A stretch of DNA of 64,000 nt from Thelephora terrestris. Lineage: Eukaryota; Basidiomycota; Agaricomycetes; Thelephorales; Thelephoraceae. The notes beneath the pieces were generated by a model. The model worked only from the letters and a program-made list of their open reading frames with translations. It did no database searches and was not told where the DNA came from. Shown here in pieces: positions 32,981 through 43,307 of the stretch. The stretch is taken from positions 620,001 to 684,000 of the forward strand of contig WIUZ02000006.1 in assembly GCA_015956445.1 (NCBI GenBank), given 5' to 3'. Positions within the stretch are counted from its first letter, which is position 1, and every line of letters starts with the position of its first letter. Made by a program: the position numbers and the translations under genes.

Positions 32981-34719
32981 ATGTCCTTCCCCAACAACCA
33001 TACCTACAAAGTCGCCAATGGTATCTCCACCATCTCCCGCATTGACCGTCGTGCCGCCGCTCGCAAGTCCTACGCCTGTGCAGCAGGTACTCCCTATACC
33101 ACGGATGACCAGGTATGGGGGGAGACCTAGAGCTCAGTATGTTTGCACTAACGCCTTCCTCTAGGTAGAGGAACGTTCTTTTGGCGTTGAGATCAAACTA
33201 ACGGCTTCTAGATCTTGGAGGTCGTCACAGAAGTGGACGCCGAACGTCTCCGGGAGACGATGCCTCACTTGATGGGATTGACCTGGGACGACGAGCTCTG
33301 GGTCCGTACGATTATCGCCGAGAAGGTGGCCTTCCAAATGAGGGGTAGGTTCGGGGAGCTGGAGCATCCAATCAAGAAGGAGCTCTGGTACACCCTGCAG
33401 AGGGGAATCTACGATCAAGACCTGTTGGAGCACGGAGCGACTGTTCCTCGGGCTGTCCGCCATGCCACCGCTTCCACTAGTCTCTTGTGGTCGCTCGTTC
33501 GAGAGGGAGAAAGCCGGGTAGGTTTTCTGTCTGAATATGCGAGTATGACTCTCGACTAATCAGACTGCCTAGGTTGAACGATTGGAGCGCGAAGTGAAAG
33601 AGGCGAAGGCAGACGTCCTTCGTCTGTCAGCAGAAGGTCTTCAGATGAAAGAGACCTTGGCAGCCTTTCAACAGGGAACGAACGAGGCGTTGGAGGCAAT
33701 GGTCGCCAACCATCAGGAGTTGATCGCCGGGTTGAAAGTTAGGGACAATAACATCAAGGGAGCGTTGGCCAGGAGGGATGAAAAGGTAATGCCTCTTTCA
33801 TCATTGCTTAAAATGATGGAAGCTGACATTTCCTAGACCGAAGAACTCGAGAACGTGGTGGCCGTGTTGACAGCGCAGGTCGAGTCCTTGCAGGACAAGA
33901 CCTGCAACTGCAAGGAGGGTCCCAAATTAGTTGGTCAGGGGACAGCCGATGTTCCGTTCGAGTTGGAGTACGCCGACGAGGTGATACTCCGATCTCCTAA
34001 CCCGTCGTCCTATGCGACGCCTCCAATTGAGAACTCGGTTCCCGTTCCGACTCCTGCTCTGGCTTCCACTCTGGCCGCTTCCGACAAGGAGAACTGTGGG
34101 TGCTGCGTCTTGCAGCCGATCCATCGGTTGGTGAAGATCGAGGATGAGGTCATGGAGGTTGACCGAGCTGAAGATGCTCCGAGGGTCGCCGAGGTACGTC
34201 CGGTGACTAAGGGGCAACGATGCAAACGCTCTCGACGCCGTCCTGCTCATCGCATGGCTCCATCGGCTAATCCCTATCCTCGTCCAGTCGAGTCGAATGG
34301 TGACCAGCCTGGTCAAGGTGGGGGACGAGAGTTCCGTTATCGGGTCAACCGTCCCTACCGACAGGTCGAGTCGGAGATCCAGCTTCGCCACCAGCTTCGA
34401 CTTGCAAGACAGGATTCCGCCCAGGGGTCCGACGAGGGAGACGGAGGGTCACTTGCCGACTACGTCGATAGTGCTGTCGAGCAGTCACCCGGTGATGGCG
34501 ATGTGGGACCAAGTGTTCCAGAGTTCAGTGACATCTGGGAGGTTAATCGGTCCGCTCGAAGGTATCTCTTCCTATCGGCTTGAACTAATCGTTCAGCTGA
34601 GTGCCGAAGATGGTGACGCCATGTTCGGGGAGGTTCTTGCGAGGAGGGGCCAGCACTACGATCTCCGGGATGGACAGTTGATGACCTTCAGGCCTGCCGT
34701 AGATAGAGTCGACTTTTGA
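32981..34719 (+). CDS. Type 2 element gene (G), five-exon coiled-coil protein
   Basis: The ATG at 32981 lies about 70 nt after a TATA-like CTATAAG. Five exons are joined by short GT-AG introns that all fall between codons; the last splice (near 34540-34598) leads into a terminal exon ending at 34719. In order, the product has a basic start (IDRRAAARKSYA), a conserved segment with HLMGLTWDDELWVRTI and KKELWYTLQRGIYDQD, a long coiled coil (VERLEREVKEAKADVLRL onwards), a Pro/Ser-rich region with CGCC, the motif RLVKIEDEVMEV, a basic patch (RCKRSRRRPAHR), and an acidic stretch. The RLVxIxDEVxE motif also occurs in type 1 proteins. No known domain or catalytic motif is recognised. All exons appear open. 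Confidence 0.6.
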
Positions 34720-34901
34720 TGGGATAGAGATAGCACTTGTATAGCTCGTTGTGGATTCGCTGGGAATAGTACGCGCGTGTGTGTTTCGAATGATTGGTGT
34801 GAAGGATAAGGAGTGTGAAGCATTCAAAACATAGGAAGTGATAAGAAGAATTCGAAGAAAGAGCGTGTTATAAAAAGTTTAAAAATACCATGTTCCTGAC
34901 A

Positions 34902-35115
34902 CAGATCCCCCAGTTCAGTTCCAGTCCGAGTTCTCCAGTTCCCTGGTTCGCTCTCCAGTTTTCAAGTCAAGTTCTCTGCTTCTCTGTGTCTTAGTGCTGC
35001 TCCTACCAAGCCTACCTCTGCTACCTTATGACTTGGGGGTGAATCTCCGTTGCAACTCTCCGCAACTTCGGTTCCTATCCCTCTCTGCTTTGTCTCGAAC
35101 CTTGCGCTTTACTCT
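34902..35115 (-). other. Remainder of the LTR-like repeat around element G
   Basis: It begins with the second CAGAT of element G and ends at the MITE at 35116. Pyrimidine-rich (repeats of TTCCAGTTC type), no ORF of note. Confidence 0.35.
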
Positions 35116-35612
35116 CACTGGGGGCAGGGGCACCTGGAATCAGTGATTACATCTTGATTACATGGTGAGTTCATGTGCACTTTTCAAAAATTGTAACCAC
35201 CAATTCCAGGTTGATTACATTTCAAATGTTACCTTGACATGTAATTCAACTGTGCCCACCAACTCCATTTGAAATTTCCTCAAAATTTTCCCAAGCAATG
35301 TTTCCTGAATGTGCCCAGTGAGTACATTATGAAAACATCTCATGTTTTTGAGCGCATTTAGATTACATCTCGGACGATTAAAGAACATGCTGATTACATT
35401 GCAGTATCATTTTTGCTGACAGGTCAAAAGCATCCCAGAAACATTTGTTGAGAACATTTCAAATGGAATTGGTGGACATTGGTTGGATTACATGTCAAGG
35501 TAACATTTGAAATGTAATCAACCTGGAATCGGCGATTACAATTATTGAAAAGTGCACATGAACTCACCATATAATCAAGATGTAATCACCGATTCCAGGT
35601 GCCCCTGCCCCC
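35116..35612. mobile_element. CACTG MITE (CACCTGGAATC family) cut at its end by element C
   Basis: It starts CACTGGGGGCAGGGGCACC and stops at GCCCCTGCCCCC, where element C begins. The missing tip is at 6936-6944. TCT before it (35113-35115) is the complement of the AGA at 6933-6935. Confidence 0.8.
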
Positions 35613-36310
35613 TGTCAGGCCGACGCAACCTCTACAGTTCAATAGCACTCTTGCTATCCAAACCTATCACACTCAGGGGTTAAACACACAGTTATAGCCC
35701 TGTTGCAAACCCAGGGATATCGGAAGTCTCTTCACAGACTAGATTGGAGAGGGGGAGAAAGAAGGAGACAAGGGTCTTCAAACACTCTTGCTCTAAGCAC
35801 ACAGCAGTAGAGGTCACGGAGAGTCTGATGATAACAAATCTAAGGAGTACAGGCTAAACTACTCTGAGTATATATACTACTTAGATTTGTGACGTGACAG
35901 TGACATATAACTACCCTAAAGATACAAGCACAGACAAACATGGTCCGTGCGCAGCACTGCATGGTCTGTGCGTTACGTGGTGACTAATGCTACAAATTAT
36001 CAGCTGATAAATGAAAGTGTGGCGGCCAATAGCAATTTGAGAGCATTACAAAGCAGTTACAAAGCATGACGTAGCCTGGGAATGTTTGGAAGGAATGTGG
36101 GTATGACTGACTAACAGCCAATGGCAAAAGGGGAGCATATGACTAAGAAATAGGGGCATATGATGTCATGTGGGTCATGCGCAGTAAACAATAGAAATGA
36201 TGACTCAACTCCTGAGTCGTGGAAGGGGCGTGGCATTTGGTATATAACCAAAGGGGGTTGGATGACTGGTCTTCCAACAAACCTCCCTTTGTTACACACA
36301 CACAACCAAT

Positions 36311-38278
36311 ATGCCTCGTGCTCAAACTCGTGTTCCCACCTGTCGCTCTTCCTCCTACTCTCCTGTCCAGGAGAACAACTTTAACATCGACCGTTTCTCC
36401 CATGCTCGCCGTGATGCTTCCCGCCCTTATCCCACTTTGGGAAACGTCATGGACCGGACCGCCACCGCTGACCCTAATGAGGGTTTTACCGACTTAGGTT
36501 CGGGATGCCGGTGTAGTGCCTCCAGTTCCGGGGATGTGGGATTCTGAGGTTTGCCGTCCTCAGTCCTCATTCCTCCTCTTCGCTCTTCCTCTCCTTTGCC
36601 GGAGCTTCCTCTCCTTTGCCGGAGCTTCCTCTTCTCCAGAAGACTTTCCCCTTTGCTTAGTTCCCCTTTATGATGACTTTCCCCTTTCATGACGACTTTC
36701 CCCTTTTCTCCTCTTCCCCTATGACTTCGCCATTGCATCATAGGTCCCTATTTCGCAGTTTCCCTCCTTTCTTCTCTGGATCCTTCTCAGAGCAGACCTT
36801 AGTATATATATCCTGTACTAGCTACTCCGGAGATAATTGCGCTCCATCCTATTGAAGTCCAGTCAGCCATGTTCCCCTCCTCCTAGTCTGAAGCTTTGCT
36901 CTAGTCCCCTCGTCGTCCCCAGTGTCTTCTTGCTTTCCTCAGTGTCTTCCCCTAGTGTTCTCTGCTCCCCTCGTCGAATCTTCCCTTCGGAACCCCTCGG
37001 AACTCTTTCGGAACTCTCGTGATCTCTCTGTTCTTCTTGCTTTGTCTCTAGTTCTCTTCTGGTATCTCCACCTTCGCGCTTTCTTCGCAACTGTTCCCCA
37101 GTCGCTGCTTGGAGTTCCTTGACACTGTACAACCTAGGACCCACCTTCACAGGAACTCTCTGGGCCTTGATCCTCTGCCACCACGGAGGTCCCCTAGAAG
37201 ATCCCCTGTTCACCGGTTGACATATTTGGCGTGTCTACTGACGTTCCACTTTTAGGTTTTAGGGATTTCATCCAGGCTTCTCGTAGGGTGTCTCGGCGCA
37301 AGTTGGCGCGTATCGAGACGAACCCTTATGCGACCGAACTCCTCAACAGGGGTGTTGAGTTTGTCACTGAGACCAACGAGACCTTCAACTCTGTGTTGGA
37401 GGCCAGCGTTATCCATACGGGTAACGTTGGGTCCATGTTGATGGATGAGATAGCTCATGTCAATGAGCGGGTTGATGGTCGTCGCGAAGAGATCGAGAAG
37501 TTGGAGAAGGAGTTCCTTGGATGTCACGAGGGCATCTTGAAGATCGAAGATGAGCAGGAGCAGCACGGTATGGCGATTGACAGGTTGAAGGTAAGAAAGT
37601 TTGGGTCAGGAGTAATTGACCTTTCTAACTCAAACTTTCTTTTAGGGAGAGGTGATCACATTGAAGGACCTGGTCCGGAGTCTCGTTGCGAAGACCGGGG
37701 AATTGGAAGACGATAAGGTACTGGGACTGGGATCGAAGATAGTTGTCATCTTCTAACCCTGTTCCTTTTAGGTCCGCCTTACTCGTCGTGTTTCCGAGTT
37801 GACTGGAGAAGTCCGGGATCTTCAGAGGAAGTGCAACGAGCCGGAGGTTCAAGTCGAAGAAGAGGAGCCGGAGGTTCCGCATCGGGCCGGGTCGCCGATC
37901 ATCCCTAATCGGGCTGAGTCGCCGCCTGCTCGTTTGTTGGTCCGTTATGAGAACAGGTTGGTTCCCATCGATGATGAGGTCATTGAGATCGGGAGCGACG
38001 AATTCTATCAGAACGTAGGAGTTGTCCGTAGGGATACTCCTCGTCCTGAGTTCGTTTCTACTCCTTGGGGTAGTCGCCGTCAATGGCCTGCTCTGGAGTA
38101 CGATCCGTACGCCGAGTTCGTTCCCGATAGTGAACCAAACTCTGATACGGAGCTTCCAGATTATGATGACTTGTCGGACGTGGATCCAAACGAGATCCGG
38201 GAACAGAACTGGTTGAACGAGGAGTTGGTGAGATCGGCATTGGAAGTAGTACAAAGGATCCGAAGAGATATTGATTAG
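36311..38278 (+). CDS. Type 1 element gene (copy C), LTR in first intron
   Basis: The start is the MPRAQTR methionine at 36311, 70 nt after TATATAACC at 36241. Exon 1 ends near 36498 and coding resumes at about 37255 (FRDFIQASRRVSRRKLARIE). Later introns lie near 37591-37645 and 37717-37770. The protein parts are as in copy A: basic start, helical middle, LTGEVRDLQRKCNE helix, RLVPIDDEVIEI and the acidic DTELPDYDDLSDVDPNE tail, ending in LEVVQRIRRDID. Because the 701-bp LTR lies between the splice sites, the gene may still be expressed if the enlarged intron is removed; that is inference. Confidence 0.55.
36512..37212 (+). mobile_element. Solo LTR, family 2, in intron of element C
   Basis: It begins TGTAGTGCCTCC and ends CCCCTGTTCA. 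A 4-bp duplication CCGG flanks it (36508-36511 and 37213-37216); element E keeps the empty site, GATGCCGGTTGAC near 45057. A TATATATA box lies near 36802. A second copy is at 39533-40405. Confidence 0.7.
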
Positions 38279-38380
38279 ATAACTCTTTTGTACTGTTGGC
38301 TTCCAATGAATCTTCTTTCTATTTTGTTTATTGCGTGTGATCCATGAGTCGTAAAACATAATTGTTTTCATAAGTCCAAT

Positions 38381-38457
38381 CCAAGGGTCAGATTAATAAG
38401 CCGGTTGACTTCTGCGAGAGGTCAGCGCGCGACGCTTATTAATACATCCCTTGTTGT
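38381..38457 (+). repeat. Conserved hairpin of element C
   Basis: CAAGGG (38383-38388) pairs with CCCTTG (38448-38453). ATTAATAAGC (38392-38401) pairs perfectly with GCTTATTAAT (38434-38443), and GTTGAC with GTCAGC around the loop. About 75 nt in all, 100 nt after the stop codon. Confidence 0.7.
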
Positions 38458-38743
38458 CGGTAGCCTGAATATCTACTAGTCGTCCAGGGGCAACAGAGGG
38501 CCAGGTAGGGGGGATCTTCATGTGAAGGTCCGCCGGTACATGTTCACGTATTATACCTCGGGTCTTCTGGGGTATCTTGACTAGTAGCACGTTCCACGTA
38601 TTGGACTTTTGAGTCGTTAAGCATAGGGCATACTGCATAATAAACAGTTTACCGCCGTGTTTAGGGCAGGGCACCAACTGACTTAGTGGTGATGAGGCGT
38701 TAAATAGTGGAAATGAAAGGGGGTAAACGGCGAAATCATCACA

Positions 38744-39325
38744 GTGGGTAAGTTTTGAAATTGTTCTCAACAAGCTCATCAGTTTGCCCATGAGGTACTT
38801 CTTTGACAAAACTCTAAGGGTTCTTTCACAAATTGCACCAAATGTGCCCACCACATGCTCTGAGCCACTCATCAATAATTCTTTCAAAGCTTGCTTGCAA
38901 CATACTCAGTAACATACTCACCAGGTTTTCTTTGATGTAATCACAACAAACTCTTGATATACTCAATTTCTTGACAAACTCTCAACAATCCCACTGTGTA
39001 CATGATTGCACATGTTGTGGGAAAATTTGTGGGTAATTTGTGAAAGAACTCTGGGCAAGTGGCTCAGATGATGTGGTGGACACATTTTGTGCAATTTGTG
39101 AAAGAACTCTTAGAGTTTTGTCAAAGAAGTACCTCATGGGCAAACTGATGAGCTTGTTGAGAACAATTTCAAAACTTACCCACCAATCAAATTGAGGGCA
39201 AAGTGGTGGGTAAGTTTTGAATTTGTTCACAATGAACCCACTGGGTAAAATCTGAGTAAATTGTTGAAAAACTCTCAAAAAACCCTCAATTTGCCTGCTG
39301 GGTAAGTAGGGGTCTGCCCCCAGTG
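38744..39325. mobile_element. Left piece of the CACTG MITE cut by element C and the inversion
   Basis: It starts GTGGGTAAGTTTTG directly at the end of element C and ends GGGGTCTGCCCCCAGTG. Its missing part is 9365-9511. TGA follows (39326-39328). Confidence 0.75.
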
Positions 39326-41227
39326 TGAGTTGAAGGTTTCGTTTGTCTCGGTAATGAACTCAACACCACGACCCAAGAGTTCAGCCATATAGGGATTAGT
39401 CTTGATACATGCCAACTTGCGCCGAGATACCCTTTGAGAAGCCTGGATAAAGTCCCTGAATCCTAAACCGGAATGCATAAGCAGGTCCCCCACCTAAGTC
39501 GGAAAACCCTTCTGTAGGGTCAGCAGTGGTGGTGAACAGGGGTTCTTCTGGGAGACCTCCATGGTGGCAGAGGATCAAGGCCCAGAGAGTTCCTGTGAAG
39601 GTGGGTCCTAGGTTGTACAGTGTCAAGGAACTCCAAGCAGCAACTGGGGAACAGTTGTGAAGAAAGTGCGAAGGTGGAGAGACCAGAAGAGAGCTAGAGA
39701 CAAAGCAAGAAAAGCAGAGAGATCGTGAGAGTTCCGAAAGAGTTCCGAGGGTTCCGAAGGGAAGATTCAATGAGAGGAGCAGAGAACACTAGGGGAAGAC
39801 ACTGAAGAAAGCAAGGAGACACTGGGGACGATGAGGGGACTAGAGCAAAGCTTCAGACTAGGAGGAGGGGAACATAGCTGACTGGACTTCAATAGGATGG
39901 AGCGCAATGATCTCCAGAGTAGCTAGTACAGGATATATATACTAAGGTCTGCTCTGAGAAGGATCCAGAGAAGAAAGGAGGGAAACTGTGAAATAGGGAC
40001 CTATGATGCAATGGCAAAGTCATAGGGGAAGAGGAGAAAAGGGGAAAGTCATCATAAAGGGGGAACTAAGCAAAGGGAAAAGACTTCTGGAGAAGAGGAA
40101 GCTCTGGCAAAGAGGAGATTGTGAAGAAGAGGAGATCACAAAGAAGAGGAAATCGCAAAGAAGAGGAGATCGCAAAGAAGAGGAGATCGCAAAGAAGAGG
40201 AGATCGCAAAGGAGAAGAAGCTCCGGCAAAGAGGAAGTTCGCAAAAAGGAAGCTGTGGTGAATAGGAAGCTCCAGCAAAGAGGAAGAAGTTCCAAAGAGG
40301 AGGAGGTTCCGAAGGTTGTGAAGGAGAGGAAAAGCGAAGAGGAGGAATGAGGACTGAGGACAGCAAACCTCAGAATCCCACATCTCCAGAACTGGAGGCA
40401 CTACAGCAGAACGGTCCAAAACACTCCCCAAGGTAGGATAGGGATGAGACCTATCATTGAGGGCATGGGTAAAGTGGTCGATGTTGTAGTTGGTCTCCTG
40501 AACAGGAGAGTTGGAGGTAGAACAACAAGTTGGAATACGAGTAGAGGCATGTGGCATGTTGGCTGTGTGTAACAAAGGTGGGTTTGTTGAGAGACCTAGT
40601 CATCCAACCCCCTTTGGTTATATACCAAAAGCCACGCCCCTTCCACAACTCAGGAGTTGAGTCATCTTTTCTATTGTTTACTGCGCATGACTCACATGAC
40701 ATCATATGTCCCTATCCTTAGTCATATGCTCCCCTTTTGCTATTGGCTATTACTCAGCCAACCCACATTCATTTCCGAACATTCCCATGGTACATCATGC
40801 TTTGTAATTGCTTTGTAATGCTCTCAAATTGCTATTGGCCGCCACACTTTCGTTTATCAGCTGATAATTTGTAGCATTAGTCACCACATAACGCACAGGC
40901 CATGCAGTGCTGTGCACGGACCATGTTTGTCTGTGTTTGTATCATTAGTGTAGTTACATGCCACTGTCAGGTCACAAATCTAAGTAGTATACTCCTTAGA
41001 TTTGTTATCATCAGACTCTCCGTGGCCTCTACTGCTGTGTGCTAAGAGCAAGAGTATCTGAAGACCCTTGTCTCCTTCTTTCTCCTTCTCTCCAATCTAA
41101 GTCTGTGAAGAGACTTCTGATATCCCTGGATTTGCCCTAGGGTTATAACTGTGTGTTTGACCCCTAAGAGTGATAGGTTTGGATAGCAAGAGTGTGATTA
41201 ACCTGTAGAGGTCGCGTCGGCCTGACA
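39326..41227 (-). mobile_element. Type 1 TGTCA element, 5' half (D)
   Basis: Read on the minus strand, it begins TGTCAGGCCGACG at 41227, has the usual leader and TATA region, an ATG near 40557, and coding sequence that stops at the MITE junction at 39326. The outer flank GTATG (41228-41232) pairs with CATAC after element B. An LTR is nested in its first exon region. The element is broken by two insertions and the inversion. Confidence 0.7.
39533..40405 (-). mobile_element. Solo LTR, family 2, in element D
   Basis: It is the inverted counterpart of 36512-37212, with TGTAGTGCC at its right and CCTGTTCA at its left end. It is longer because of an imperfect tandem tract of GCAAAGAAGAGGAGATC-like units (about 40100-40300). 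The target duplication is not clean. Confidence 0.6.
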
Positions 41228-41609
41228 GTATGGCTGTACACATTCTAGACACATCACTGGATACTTTGTGAAAGAAGTCTGAATGAGCGGCTCAGCAACA
41301 TGCTGGACACATTGTGGACAACATTGTGAAAGAAACCATTATATAATGAGCTGGGTACATTGTGAACATATTGATGGGAACATTGTGAAAGAGATTAAAA
41401 TGTGCACAGCAGGCACATTGAGATCACATTGATGTGTACATTGTGATCGCAATCAAAATGTGCCTACTGGGCACATTGAACTCACATGGCCAGGCACATT
41501 TTGAATGTATTCAAATTTCCCCCACTGGGTACATTGTGATCACTTGTTGACTGTGATCACAATGTATTCAGCATGTACCCACCAGGTATTTGACCCCTTG
41601 TCCCCAGTG
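41228..41609. mobile_element. Second piece of the CACTG MITE cut by element B/D
   Basis: It runs from GTATG to TTGTCCCCAGTG and shares its last 60 bases and several internal phrases with 12045-12352. The Plavaka gene resumes directly after it. Confidence 0.6.
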
Positions 41610-41895
41610 ATATTGCCGCTGTTAAGATACCTTGGCACCAATCAAGTCATTATGAGGCTCTCAACCAAATGCTTACTATCAACAGCCGGATCGACAAACT
41701 TGCCGCTACACACACTGACTTCTCCACACATGGCATGTTGAATGGCACCTGTCTCGGTGAGGCACTCAAGCAGCTTTGCAGCTCCCTTGAGGATGATACC
41801 AGTGTGGAGGACGATGACGATCTGGACAGCAATGACAGCCAAGACCTTGATGCCGACAAGGATGAGGAACCAACAGGTCCAGTTGATGGGCCAAC
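41610..41895 (+). pseudogene. Plavaka transposase, displaced downstream fragment
   Basis: The ORF reads ATTGCCGCTGTTAAG (IAAVK) then IPWHQSSHYEALNQMLTINS, RIDKLAATHTDFSTHGMLNG, and an acidic tail. This is the part that normally follows the segment ending FGALNGL in Plavaka transposases, which in this window stops at 12353 on the opposite strand. Roughly 25-30 bases expected between them are absent, probably lost when the MITE inserted. Element E cuts it off at 41896. Confidence 0.7.
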
Positions 41896-42569
41896 TGTCA
41901 GGCCGACGTGACCTCTACAGTTTAATCGCACTCTTGCTATCTAAACCTATCACTCTTAGGGGTCAAACACACAGTTATAACCCTAGGGCAAATCCAGGGA
42001 TATCAGAAGTCTCTTCACAGACTTAGATTGGAGAGAAGGAGAAAGAAGGAGACAAGGGTCTTCAGATACTCTTGCTCTTAGCACACAGCAGTAGAGGCCA
42101 CGGAGAGTCTGATGATAACAAATCTAAGGAGTATACTACTTAGATTTGTGACCTGACAGTGACATGTAACTACACTAATGATACAAACACAGACAAACAT
42201 GTTCTGTGCACAGCACTGCATGGTCTGTGCGTTACGTGGTGACTAATGCTACAAATTATCAGCTGATAAACGAAAGTGTGGCGGCCAATAGCAATTTGTG
42301 TCACGAACGCGTGACATAGTAGCCAAAATCTCACAAATAATTCAAGACATTGGTCTCATTCGCGGTAATAATAGTACAAGGGTGGCTAAAAGGGACTACA
42401 AACTTAGACGAGAACAAACGGGTCGATGTCACATGAACAGTTCTGAGGAAGAGGGCAACGATGAGCAAAGTGGTGAGGGTTATGGATACTCTCAGGACAG
42501 TAAGACCACTCTCGCGTCACCGGATCCTGCCAACACTCCCTACACCCCAACACATCATGAGACAAACTA

Positions 42570-43307
42570 TCATACATCTCTCGTCGCACGTCCAACAAGG
42601 CCTCGCTCACTAAGGAGAACCCATAGCGGTCTTGGAGACCCGCCACCTCCACCTTCAACTTCATCCTCACCTGGCGTGACTTGTCGGAGGGACGACAACG
42701 TTGACCAGAACGAGTCATCGGACTCTTGCGGGTCTTCTTCTTCTGGGACCTCTCCACCATCTGGCGAACTGGGGCAGGACTCCAGGGAGGGGATGGAGGG
42801 AGAGGAACGCCCCGATCCTGGTGGTGGCGAAGGGATGACTGGGGACTTGCAAGGGGGGTCGGTGCAATAAGCTCCCCGACATTGGTGTCCGAAATATCGG
42901 AAGAGAGACGCCTGGAAAGGTCCCCAATGTTCCAAAGCAAAATGAGAGAAGTCATCATTCAGACTGTTCATGATGACATACATGAGATCCACCCGCTTCT
43001 CCAATTTCGCAATTCGATCCTCCCTATCCCTCACCATGACGTCCAACAAACGAACGGCTCCAGGGTGTTGAGCCCGGACCACAGGTCCAGAAAGCCGGGG
43101 GTCTTCGTACCCAGCTTGTTCCCAGAACTCGGCAGGGGCGTTATGGGCGGTGAGGAAGTTAATGGCAACCTGGTTGTCATGGGCGATGTTGGCAGGGGAG
43201 TCATACAAGTGTTGCTCCACATTGTAGGGAGCATCCGTCTCGAAGGACAGGGTGAAAGGGGTGGCGGCAGCGTTGAGAACGATGTTGTTGGCAGCAAAAG
43301 AGGACAT
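42570..43307 (-). CDS. Element H ORF 1, unknown protein
   Basis: The 245-codon ORF starts MSSFAANNIVLNA. Its N-terminal half is probably folded (HNAPAEFWEQAGYEDPRLSG). A helical segment (DREDRIAKLEKRVDLMYVIM) follows, and then a Pro/Ser-rich acidic tail (EVPEEEDPQESDDSFW). I recognise no family. The layout of helix then acidic tail parallels the type 1 and 2 genes. An alternative end by splicing is possible, since another frame stays open to about 42404. Confidence 0.45.
   Translation of the reverse strand: MSSFAANNIVLNAAATPFTLSFETDAPYNVEQHLYDSPANIAHDNQVAINFLTAHNAPAEFWEQAGYEDPRLSGPVVRAQHPGAVRLLDVMVRDREDRIAKLEKRVDLMYVIMNSLNDDFSHFALEHWGPFQASLFRYFGHQCRGAYCTDPPCKSPVIPSPPPGSGRSSPSIPSLESCPSSPDGGEVPEEEDPQESDDSFWSTLSSLRQVTPGEDEVEGGGGGSPRPLWVLLSERGLVGRATRDV

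Larger units (their letters stand above)
31613..34901 (+). mobile_element. Type 2 TGTCA element G, whole, TSD CAGAT
   Basis: The ends are TGTCAGGGCC (31613) and TTCCTGACA (34901), giving a 7-bp inverted repeat TGTCAGG. CAGAT flanks it on both sides (31608-31612 and 34902-34906). Inside are a leader of about 1.35 kb with the conserved hairpin, a promoter, and one five-exon gene. There are no LTRs, no polymerase or transposase. The perfect target duplication and open exons suggest a young, whole insertion. TGTNR ends with 4-6 bp duplications are known for Ginger-type transposons, but LTR-type integrases also give TG..CA ends and 5-bp duplications. The class is therefore unresolved; retained introns argue against movement through spliced RNA. 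Confidence 0.75.
35613..38743 (+). mobile_element. Type 1 TGTCA element C, 3.1 kb
   Basis: It runs from TGTCAGGCCGACG to CATCACA with leader, promoter, gene (36311-38278), and 3' region with hairpin. Flanks are CCCCC (35608-35612) and GTGGG (38744-38748); neither pairs with the other but both pair with element A flanks. It lies inverted relative to A and is closely similar to it. A solo LTR sits in its first intron. Otherwise it looks whole. Confidence 0.75.

Noticed and set aside
40020-40350. Lys/Glu-rich ORFs in the purine tract
   Set aside because: They arise from imperfect tandem repeats inside a solo LTR and are open in several frames on both strands.
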